Shown here: positions 16,977-24,974 of the stretch, piece by piece
Layout of the letters: every line of letters starts with the position of its first letter
Numbering within the stretch: the first letter of the stretch is position 1
Assembly (NCBI RefSeq): GCF_000308295.2
Contig: NZ_HG326655.1
Span: 5,698-69,697, forward strand
Length of the DNA stretch: 64,000 bases
Reading direction: 5' to 3'
From: Afipia birgiae 34632
Lineage (GTDB): Bacteria > Pseudomonadota > Alphaproteobacteria > Rhizobiales > Xanthobacteraceae
The notes under the pieces: model-generated
Databases searched by the model: none
What the model saw: only the letters and a program-made list of their open reading frames with translations
Told to the model about the DNA's origin: nothing
Position numbers and translations under genes: made by a program

Positions 16977-18220
16977 GTAGCGGACGGCCAAGGATGACGA
17001 TGCCCCGCCTGGCGCCGTCGGTGCATACGCCGCGCTTCACGCGCGGCGACGTGCTCGCGACGATCGATCCCGACACCTGGATCAATTCAGGATACCGGAC
17101 GCTCTTCTATCGACGGATGTGGGCGGCGTTCGCGGCCTTGGCGGCCTGCGCACGGATCACGCCGAGCCGGGCCACAACCTTCACGCTCGCCCAATACGAC
17201 ACGGACCAATTGAGGGCGGCCACGACGTGCGGACATTCCTATCCGGTCTTGCTCCTCCCCGTCGTCGTGGCTGCGATCGAGCGCTACCTGAAGCTGCGCC
17301 GCAAGCTCGGCGGCACGGCGCTGTTCGTTTCGGAGGACGGGTCGCCGCTCGACAATTCGACCGGCAGGTACGCATTCCAGCATCTCGCCGCCCAGTACGG
17401 TCTGCACGGCGGCCAAATCCTCGCACGACTGTACGGGTTCTTCGACCGCTGCTTCGTCGAGGAAACCGATCGGGCCGCCATCATGGCGCTGCGCCACCGC
17501 CGCACCGCGAACGACCTGGACGTGCCGATGTCCGAAATCGTCGCCGCGAGGGACGACCACGAGCGCCTTTGGAAGGTGCTGAATCGCCGCCACAAGCTCG
17601 CGGGCGAGGCCGGAAGATGGATCGGTGGCCACGGCAAGGCCAAGATCGCGCGCGAGATGCGCCTCTTTAAACCCGTGCGCTCGAAGACGCCGATCACGAA
17701 CTTCATGCGCACCGATCCGGTGTGCGCCTCGCTTCTGCGCCAGGCCTGGACCGGACGAAAACTGAACGCACAGCGCGCCATGCTGATCGAGAAACACCTC
17801 CCGTACCTGTCGTTGCTGCGGGACCGCGGGCTCCTGACGACCCGGCAGATCGCCTATCTGCTGAACTGCACAGCCGACAGCATCCGCCTCCGCCTGTTCG
17901 CACGCCGGCGCGCCGCCGAAACGCCCGCGGAGCGGGAAGAGCGCGAACGGCTCGAGCGGTTCTGGGACGTGCGGATCCTGGAGCTTTACCGGGAGCGAAC
18001 CGACGGCGAGACGCCCGGCGCCTTCTTCGAACGGGTGAGGAAGCCCGACCCCAGCTACCCGTTCGACCGGCTCCGGCTGCTCCGAACCCTGCAGAAGGGC
18101 GGTGTTGCGCCGGCGCAGCTCGCCGCCAAGTCCGGGAAGAGGCCGCGAGCAAAGACTGCGAAAAGTCGAAAAAACGAGTCCGATGGTGGAGGAAAGCGAA
18201 CGGTATCGGCCGCCACGTGA
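16973..18220 (+). CDS. Recombinase-associated partner protein
   Basis: The 415-residue protein starts at an ATG that overlaps the stop of the recombinase gene. Its middle part, YPVLLLPVVVAAIERYLKLRRKLGGTALFVSEDGSPLD, resembles the strand-and-helix region before box II of tyrosine recombinases, and MALRHRRTAND sits where HxLRH would be, but no full catalytic set or nucleophile is visible. The C-terminal third is charged with an Arg/Lys-rich tail. I read it as a degenerate or accessory recombinase subunit that works with the upstream protein. Confidence 0.5.
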   Translation: MSSGRPRMTMPRLAPSVHTPRFTRGDVLATIDPDTWINSGYRTLFYRRMWAAFAALAACARITPSRATTFTLAQYDTDQLRAATTCGHSYPVLLLPVVVAAIERYLKLRRKLGGTALFVSEDGSPLDNSTGRYAFQHLAAQYGLHGGQILARLYGFFDRCFVEETDRAAIMALRHRRTANDLDVPMSEIVAARDDHERLWKVLNRRHKLAGEAGRWIGGHGKAKIAREMRLFKPVRSKTPITNFMRTDPVCASLLRQAWTGRKLNAQRAMLIEKHLPYLSLLRDRGLLTTRQIAYLLNCTADSIRLRLFARRRAAETPAEREERERLERFWDVRILELYRERTDGETPGAFFERVRKPDPSYPFDRLRLLRTLQKGGVAPAQLAAKSGKRPRAKTAKSRKNESDGGGKRTVSAAT

Positions 18221-18408
18221 TCGCTCAGGAGGGCAAAAAGTGGCGCAAAACGGTATCGGAATGCATCAAAGCGTGCCGAAGAACGGCTTTCGACGATCCC
18301 TTGGTGCCCGGAAAGAGACGTGGATTCCACTTTGTTCTCAACTGCTTGACAACAATGGGCTGCGCTACGGTGGAGGGGAAACCTCGAAATCCGCCGGCAA
18401 GCAGATGC

Positions 18409-18678
18409 ATGAGAACACATGGGACCGAGCGTAACGCGCTTGATCGAAAAGCACGTGCGTTCAATCTCGAAGAGCAGATGCGTTGGCGTAAACAAAAGGC
18501 CGTCGCGGAATTGGAAGCCCTCGCAGGGACCAGGTACTACGATCCCGAACTAGCAAGCTTGTGGATGAGAAGTTCGAGGCGTGAACTTGGGGGAATGTCG
18601 CCGGCGGAGTTCACCCACGACGACGCGACGCGCGACAAATGCGCCAGTTATCTGCCAGTAAAACGATCGCGCCGATGA
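18409..18678 (+). CDS. Small third protein of the recombinase cluster
   Basis: An 89-residue protein, MRTHGTERNALDRKARAFNL.... Its second half reads YYDPELASLWMRSSRRELGGMSPAEF, similar to the 'P..LGG.SP.E' pattern of MbcA/ParS/Xre-type antitoxin C-termini. The start is uncertain; an in-frame ATG at 18355 is possible and the ribosome site is weak. It lies 188 bases after the partner gene on the same strand, suggesting a three-gene set. Confidence 0.5.
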   Translation: MRTHGTERNALDRKARAFNLEEQMRWRKQKAVAELEALAGTRYYDPELASLWMRSSRRELGGMSPAEFTHDDATRDKCASYLPVKRSRR

Positions 18679-18739
18679 ACATGCCCGGCCCGATCAAAAT
18701 CCGCGGGCTTTGGTCCCGTCCCAAACCGATAGACCCGGC

Positions 18740-20980
18740 TTAAGAAAGAGCTTGAGCTGCCGTCGCTGGCATTGACGCTATCAAGGAAGCATTCTGGACT
18801 GCCCATTGGATTCGAGCGAGCCCGTCAGGAACATAATCGCGGAATTTTCCTCCGCTGATATTCTCGACAAATGCGGCGACGTCTGCCGGGTCTATCGCCG
18901 GCATGTTAGCGAGCTTCTGCAAAATCGGCATTGCTTCGTCAGCGGTCGTCTTATCAAGCGTCACTCCGAAATCATGAACCTCGGCGGCTAAGCCAGCCAT
19001 GGCGAGCGCCGCGCTGAAGACCGCCGTTGCCTGCGACCCCCGCCACAGAAAAACATGAAGATCTCGGTCCTCACTGACGAGCGACCTCCGATCAAGCTCA
19101 AGAGCCCGGAAGGTTTCCCTGCCCTCGGCCAGCAACTCCCTGGCTTTCTGATCCAGATATGGTGGCACGTCGGACGAAAGGTAAACTTCTCGCATCTCGG
19201 CACCCAAGCGATCAGCAGCCGGTTCGATATTGACTCGTTCGAACCGCGGGACAACCCCGCCCGGATGTGGCGAAACGACTAACGTCTTCGTCGGTTCATC
19301 GAGATCTTTGACGATCCATCGTTGACCGGCAAAAACAACCAAGCTGTCCTTGTGAACCGGAAATGAGATCGGCAAGGTTCCCAACGTGCGTCCGCCAACA
19401 GTCAGTCTCCACTCATCGGCCGCCTCGAAAACCGCGAAGAAGCTCCTCGACTGAACAATCTTTTCGCCCTCTTGAGCAAGCATCAGGATGCCATCCGGCG
19501 CTTGCTCTATGAGTTTGACGGTTGGACTACCGATGTGACGGAGCAGATCCGAGAAATCCGTTGCTGTGATCGACAAAAACGGCCCGGGTCCGCAAAGTAA
19601 GTCGAACAATGGTTTTGGACGAATCCCGCCCCGTTCCGTGATCACGGAAAGTATCTGATGAATGAGAGTGGAGGCGACCTCCGGTATCGGACCCGACGAC
19701 TCGACAAATGCCGCAAGCAACAGCCTAACAACGGCAACCGCTCTGATCGTACCTGGATGAAGCCGATCGAGCATTCCTGACTTGATCCCGATGTAGGGCT
19801 CACGCACGTAAATTCGCAACACTGATGGTGTTCCTCTACGCCTGCCCGTCCTTCCTAGACGCTGACGAAGAGAAGAAAGCGAGCGAGGTGCACCAATCTG
19901 CGCGACAGATTTTACCGACCCGATATCCACACCCAACTCCAAGGTCGATGTGCAGATCGCCGTCGTCGGCAACTTCCCATCTTTCAGGCGATCCTCGAGC
20001 TCTTCGCGAAGCACTTTCGACAGACTGCCATGATGCGGGTAAAACTCATTAGGGACGCTCGCCTTTTCGGAGCGTCTGCGCAGACGGTCTGCCGCCGATT
20101 CAACCGTCCGGCGTGATCCGCCGAATACGAGATTATTTGAGCCTCTTAAATTTTGAAACAGGTGGTCCGCTATGACATCCAATGCGATGCGTTGCGCGGT
20201 CTCACCGTCCTCACCGGCTCCTTCGGCGTGGTCCGGATCGTCGAGGTCGGGAGGCTCCACATAACCGCGCACTTGGAGCCGCAATTCCGGCGCATCGGAT
20301 TTTGCCTCAAGAATTTCAACGGTGGATGGACTAGCGGGCCGCAGCCACGCCGCCGCCTGCCCAAGATCACCAATCGTCGCTGAGAGCCCAATACGTCGGG
20401 CCGGCACTTCCGCCATCGCATCGATACGCCGCAAAAGACTGGCAACGTGGAGGCCCCTCGGCCCCTGCAGAAAAGCATGTAGTTCGTCGATGACAATAAA
20501 ATCAGCTGACGAAAGAAGTCGGCGGGCGTCGGCGGGCCGTCTCGTGAACATTGCCTCGATCGACTCAGGCGTAATCAACGCAACGCCGTCGGGCTTCGCC
20601 AGTGCTTTCTTCTTTCCCGCCTGTGAGGCGTCCCCGTGCCACTTAACGACGGGAATCTCCATGCTTTCGCAGAGCTCGTCCAGGCGTCTGAACTGATCAT
20701 TGATCAGCGCTTTCAACGGACTGACGTAGAGGACCGAAAATCCAGGTTTGATCCGCGCAGCTATCGAGGTGAGCACAGGTAGAAATGCTGCCTCAGTTTT
20801 TCCCGCGGCAGTGGTCGCCGCAATAATGATGTCCTGTTTGCGGTCCAGAACAGAAATAATAGTACGGGCCTGGATCTCACGCAGTTCCTCCCAACCCTGG
20901 TCGCGAATCCAGCGCCGGATCTTGGGATCAAGGCGATCATAAACGCCTTCAAGATCCGATGCGGAGATTGCTGAGCTCAT
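18740..20980 (-). CDS. Lhr/BrxHI-like superfamily II DEAD/H helicase
   Basis: The 746-residue protein has motif I ATTAAGKTEAAF, Ia YVSPLKALINDQ, motif II VIDELHAF (DELH box), motif III GLSATIGD and motif VI QRLGRTGRR. An Lhr-type C-terminal extension follows. An open frame reaches 21118, but the helicase similarity starts after an ATG at 20980 (MSSAISASDLEGVYDRLDP), giving a 32-base overlap with the upstream ATPase gene. In BREX systems a helicase of this kind is paired with BrxD, as here. It probably translocates on or remodels DNA. Confidence 0.85.
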   Translation of the reverse strand: MSSAISASDLEGVYDRLDPKIRRWIRDQGWEELREIQARTIISVLDRKQDIIIAATTAAGKTEAAFLPVLTSIAARIKPGFSVLYVSPLKALINDQFRRLDELCESMEIPVVKWHGDASQAGKKKALAKPDGVALITPESIEAMFTRRPADARRLLSSADFIVIDELHAFLQGPRGLHVASLLRRIDAMAEVPARRIGLSATIGDLGQAAAWLRPASPSTVEILEAKSDAPELRLQVRGYVEPPDLDDPDHAEGAGEDGETAQRIALDVIADHLFQNLRGSNNLVFGGSRRTVESAADRLRRRSEKASVPNEFYPHHGSLSKVLREELEDRLKDGKLPTTAICTSTLELGVDIGSVKSVAQIGAPRSLSSLRQRLGRTGRRRGTPSVLRIYVREPYIGIKSGMLDRLHPGTIRAVAVVRLLLAAFVESSGPIPEVASTLIHQILSVITERGGIRPKPLFDLLCGPGPFLSITATDFSDLLRHIGSPTVKLIEQAPDGILMLAQEGEKIVQSRSFFAVFEAADEWRLTVGGRTLGTLPISFPVHKDSLVVFAGQRWIVKDLDEPTKTLVVSPHPGGVVPRFERVNIEPAADRLGAEMREVYLSSDVPPYLDQKARELLAEGRETFRALELDRRSLVSEDRDLHVFLWRGSQATAVFSAALAMAGLAAEVHDFGVTLDKTTADEAMPILQKLANMPAIDPADVAAFVENISGGKFRDYVPDGLARIQWAVQNASLIASMPATAAQALS

Positions 20981-22280
20981 CACCACTGCCGTTCTGCCCG
21001 CTGCTTGGTTCGTCTTCTGTGGCGAGATCTGGAGCGTCTTCGGCAATCTGAACTGCGCCGAGCAACTCCCGCCAACTCGAGCCCGGGTTCTGCTCCAAAA
21101 CCGAAAGCAGTTGCACAAAGGCTTTGACCGTCGTGCGCGGTGTTCGAAAGTAGGCTTCGCCGATCCGTTTGTTGCAATGATCCATGAACGCCGTCAGAGC
21201 TTCGTCAGGAACTAGATTCTTGGACGGATCGCCGGACGCGAAGACCGACCGGATATTTGACAGTAGAACAATGAGATCCTCCGGCGTAAGGCTCTTCAGC
21301 TTCATGACCGGGCCGGAAAGATCGACAAGGCCTGCGGTCGCAAACTGGTTCTCCGCTAATCGCGACTGGAGCGCTTCGTAGCTATACAAACCACGCCTGG
21401 TATCCAATAGAAATTCCGGCGTACCGCACATCACGAAGCCGATACCGACGGTGTTGCCCTGAAGCCCATCGTTCACGATTCGGAGAAGCTGTTCATAGTT
21501 CTGATTTCTGGCCTGAGAATTCTGCAGCTTGTAGATGTTGACCATCTCGTCGAACATTACCAACATCCCCGCATATCCGGCGACACGAACCAAGCAAGCC
21601 ATCGATTTCAGGGAATCGTACACGCTGTCGTCGTCAATGATGGTTCGGACTCCGAGTTCTTTTCGGGCTTCGGTTTTGGTAGAGAACTCACCACGAAGCC
21701 ACCGTAGTGCGGAAGTCTTCAGCACCTCATTCGAGGTCTCACTGCCCCGCCAATACGCTTTTAGCACAGTGGCAAAATCGTATCCTCCCACGAAATCCTG
21801 AATTGGCGCGAGCTTTTCGTCGATCACAGTCTCCACGCCAATTTTGCGATCAGAGCCTTCTTTTACCGCATCCGTCACGAGTCGCTCAACGATACTTGCA
21901 AGGGCGTTGCCTTCGGGCTTATTTCTCGTCGCCATGTTTCGGATGGCCTCGGAATAGAGCCCCCGGGCCTGCCCTCCACTTGCGTGTACACGCCGATCCG
22001 GAGCTAAATCCGCGTGAACCGTGACGCACTTTCTTTCCAAAGCAATCAACCGAACGAGGTTCGCGAAGAAAGTCTTTCCAGCGCCGTACTCGCCGATAAC
22101 AAACCGAATGGCAGAACCTGCATCCGCGATCCTATCAATGTCGCGCAGTAGCGCCGATATCTCAGCCGCGCGTCCAACTTGAATATGCGGCAGTCCTATA
22201 CGCGGCACGACACCCGCGGAAAGCGCCTGAATGATGGTATCGCGATCACGCGCTTTGATCGTCTTGGCAGGTTTACTCAT
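20949..22280 (-). CDS. BrxD-like (DUF2791) ATP-binding protein
   Basis: The 443-residue protein is a STAND/AAA-type ATPase. Walker A is IGEYGAGKTFF (about residues 62-72) and Walker B is MLVMFDEMVNIY. The opening IIQALSAGVVPRIGLPHIQVGR and the ending FFRTPRTTVKAFVQLL-type helix are typical of DUF2791. Such proteins accompany Lhr-like helicases in BREX and in TerB-linked loci. Its ATG overlaps the stop of the TerB gene (ATGA), and its own 3' end overlaps the helicase gene, so the three are tightly coupled. Confidence 0.85.
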   Translation of the reverse strand: MSKPAKTIKARDRDTIIQALSAGVVPRIGLPHIQVGRAAEISALLRDIDRIADAGSAIRFVIGEYGAGKTFFANLVRLIALERKCVTVHADLAPDRRVHASGGQARGLYSEAIRNMATRNKPEGNALASIVERLVTDAVKEGSDRKIGVETVIDEKLAPIQDFVGGYDFATVLKAYWRGSETSNEVLKTSALRWLRGEFSTKTEARKELGVRTIIDDDSVYDSLKSMACLVRVAGYAGMLVMFDEMVNIYKLQNSQARNQNYEQLLRIVNDGLQGNTVGIGFVMCGTPEFLLDTRRGLYSYEALQSRLAENQFATAGLVDLSGPVMKLKSLTPEDLIVLLSNIRSVFASGDPSKNLVPDEALTAFMDHCNKRIGEAYFRTPRTTVKAFVQLLSVLEQNPGSSWRELLGAVQIAEDAPDLATEDEPSSGQNGSGDELSNLRIGS

Positions 22281-24658
22281 GTCGCTGCTTCTCTCAATTC
22301 CGCGAGCCGACTACGCAGTCGTGCATCCATTATAACTTGTTCACCATCCTCGAGGAGTGGCTCATCAAACCTGTCGAACGCCCAATCGTTGATCTTTTCA
22401 ATGGCTCCATCCGGCAGAAGTTTTAGATATCGCGCGCGCTCTTCAAACTCCTGTCGGGTAATTTGAACTTTTATTTCCAAATACTCCACTAGTTCTGCAT
22501 GCGCTTCGTCCAACCCCCAGAACGCCGATGCACTATCTACAGCGAGGTCTGCTGGGCTGGAATTGGTCGCCGTTTCAGCATCCTCGACAAAGATCTGGGT
22601 AAGCAGATCGGAAACAGCTTGTGTCTCCTTCTGAACTTGGGCCAAACGGCCAGCGTCTATACGGACACTAGCGGCGGCAATTGCCGCAGTTTCCGTTTGT
22701 TTGGGAATCGGGATTCCGCTAACCCGCTTTTCTACCGTAATTGGCACCGGCTCGTCGGGCGCCTTTGTCGTGCGATGCAGCCCCGAATACACACCATCGG
22801 ATGGCAAGCCCAAAGATTTATGCAGCCGCTCGAGAAACCGGACTTCATCCTGTTTGACATTCTCGCCCGCGCCGACCGCGGCAATCGCGGCATTTGCAAT
22901 CGCTTGCTTCTCCTCGACCGTTCGGTCGGTCAAACGGCGCAGTACGCGAGCCTGTTTCGGCGGGCTTTCAAAAATCGTAACCGCGAAAGCAATAAGCCGT
23001 GCCTGCTCAACGCCGGTGAGGGCGACACCGGCTCGGATCACGGCGATTACTTCTCTAAGCTCGTCACTCGAAGCTTCTCCATCCGCGGCGGCAGCCAAAA
23101 CCGAGACTTCCACTTGAGCTTTCATCGATCTGTACGGCGGACGATCCTGGTCAACAGGCCCCCCACCAGCAGCTTTGAAAAGAAAAACCTTGTCGTCTAA
23201 TTGCGGAGTGCCGCTGCCGTACCGTCGGTCGGGCTCGATCGCAACATCGATCCGATCAAGTATATTTCCCAACTGGTCGCCAAGTGCTGACGTCACCTTT
23301 CCGTCTGCGGGAACGTCAAAGCCGACCATTTTAATGACTTCGCGCATTGTTGTACTGGCGCGACCATGAGTACCAATGACGGCATCTATGCGCTCGCCGA
23401 AGCTGCGAAACGCTCCCACTGATTTGTCCTGCAGAAGATCGTTGGGCAACAGAATAGCAGCCTGCATCGTTGCGCGAGCCTCCGGCTTTCGCCCGACGAA
23501 CCGACTGAAGGGTTCGAGTTCCTCTGTGCATGATTGGACAAGTGTCACCAAAACATTCGTCGAGGTTTTGACTGCCGCTATATCCGGGTATTGCTCATGC
23601 TCTCCGGGCACCTCAACTTCAAATGCGCCGCTTGCAGCCCGATACCGAAAGTCGATCGTCTTCGTCGGCACCTTGACCGCGAAGCCCTTTGGATATTTCT
23701 GATTAAACCGCAACGCCCACAGAAGGGCGAACTCATCGAAACATCTAACCGCCGGAGTGCGGAGATAGACGTCTGGCAGCGCGAGAACCCAGAGGAGGGC
23801 ATCTTCTGCGGCGAATGTGTTCGTTATCGCGAGACGCCGTCCGAGATAGATGCGGGTCTCCGCGTCAATTCCGTTTGAACCTGATCCCTCAACAGCGAAC
23901 CGTGGCGGCCCCAGTGATACGCCGGCGGCCAGTTTTGCGAAGGTCAGGAATGAATTCGCATATCCATTAAAGGAATTGTTGCTTCCATAGATCAAAAGAA
24001 GCCGCTCGACTTCAGCCACCAACGGCTCCACGCCTTGGAAATCCCGATCGATGAATAGTCGATGCTCGATTCCATAGAAAAACAGGAAAACGTATCCAAT
24101 TCCATATGATGGATTGGAACGCCCACCCGCCATCCATTCAAGAAATGCGCGCCGCGCTTGCGGGGTGATGCTGGCATATGATGGCCAATAGGACATCGAG
24201 GCCCCAGCGGTGTCCGATTGTCCCCGTGCAACGGGCAGTTTGCCATTTATCGCGTATTGGCCGGACGCATTAGACCGATCCAAAGCAACGGACTCGCCAA
24301 AATAGAAAAGACCGTCAGAAATCTGAAAGTTCTGGATCGAGATTTGCTGCCCTGGAAGGATCCAAGTTGCCTTTGCTTTTCGAGTTGTCGAAGAGAAACT
24401 TGCGAACCGCTCAATTGATATTGGCGTCGCACTGGGTTCAGACGTGAATTGAGATTGGAGTTGTTGCCCTTTTGACTTTCTGCTGAAAATTAGAAAGCCC
24501 AAAAGAGCGACGATGCTCCCAACAGCGAGAAATGCGATGATCGCAGCGGAGTTCTCGACAGCGAAGCGGTATGCCGCACCGAACAGAGCGAGAATTCCGC
24601 CCAGCAGTATCAGAACTCCAAATCCTGCCGACGACCCGCCAGACTTTCGTCGCCCCAT
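22277..24658 (-). CDS. TerB-domain membrane protein (TerB-N, TerB, TerB-C)
   Basis: The 793-residue protein begins with two membrane helices (VLILLGGILALFGAAYRF and AIIAFLAVGSIVALLGFLIF). Then follow a TerB-N region (about 110-330, with SYGIGYVFLFFYGIEHRLF), a TerB domain of acidic helices (about 500-640, VLAAAADGEASSDELREV), and a TerB-C region at the end (WGLDEAHAELVEYLEIK). TerB domains bind metal and are linked to phage and tellurite stress. A TTG sits one codon before the chosen ATG. As first gene of the three-gene arm, it may act as the membrane sensor or anchor. Confidence 0.82.
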   Translation of the reverse strand: MGRRKSGGSSAGFGVLILLGGILALFGAAYRFAVENSAAIIAFLAVGSIVALLGFLIFSRKSKGQQLQSQFTSEPSATPISIERFASFSSTTRKAKATWILPGQQISIQNFQISDGLFYFGESVALDRSNASGQYAINGKLPVARGQSDTAGASMSYWPSYASITPQARRAFLEWMAGGRSNPSYGIGYVFLFFYGIEHRLFIDRDFQGVEPLVAEVERLLLIYGSNNSFNGYANSFLTFAKLAAGVSLGPPRFAVEGSGSNGIDAETRIYLGRRLAITNTFAAEDALLWVLALPDVYLRTPAVRCFDEFALLWALRFNQKYPKGFAVKVPTKTIDFRYRAASGAFEVEVPGEHEQYPDIAAVKTSTNVLVTLVQSCTEELEPFSRFVGRKPEARATMQAAILLPNDLLQDKSVGAFRSFGERIDAVIGTHGRASTTMREVIKMVGFDVPADGKVTSALGDQLGNILDRIDVAIEPDRRYGSGTPQLDDKVFLFKAAGGGPVDQDRPPYRSMKAQVEVSVLAAAADGEASSDELREVIAVIRAGVALTGVEQARLIAFAVTIFESPPKQARVLRRLTDRTVEEKQAIANAAIAAVGAGENVKQDEVRFLERLHKSLGLPSDGVYSGLHRTTKAPDEPVPITVEKRVSGIPIPKQTETAAIAAASVRIDAGRLAQVQKETQAVSDLLTQIFVEDAETATNSSPADLAVDSASAFWGLDEAHAELVEYLEIKVQITRQEFEERARYLKLLPDGAIEKINDWAFDRFDEPLLEDGEQVIMDARLRSRLAELREAAT

Positions 24659-24974
24659 CAATATACCCCGGACCCACTCCGATCATTCAAACATTGAACA
24701 TCTGAGCCTGCCTGCGCCTGCTACTCATATTTAGCATTATCGTCCGTTCCGAGTCGATACGACGCGGCGGGCTTCCTTGAGAGGTCAGCGAGACGATCCC
24801 TTCGGGCCAATACTACCTCGCCGACTGCGCGTCTGGTGTTGTGGGGAAGCGATCGCTATCGTGCAAAGCGATTGCCTTCCATAGCGTTCGCGGGGGTGCT
24901 CCGCGGACCGAATTCAATTCATCGAGAAGCATATCGGCGACTAGCGCCGAATACAGCCTTTAGGGAGGCCGATC
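24659..24974. promoter_or_regulatory. Divergent regulatory region of the TerB and nuclease arms
   Basis: These 316 bases separate two divergent operons and hold no convincing gene. Both arms must start here. I could not assign -35/-10 boxes with confidence or find a strong palindrome. Confidence 0.5.

Noticed and set aside
18740-24658. A complete BREX system
   Set aside because: Only the BrxD-like and Lhr-like parts are present; no methyltransferase (PglX), PglZ or BrxC/PglY gene was found.
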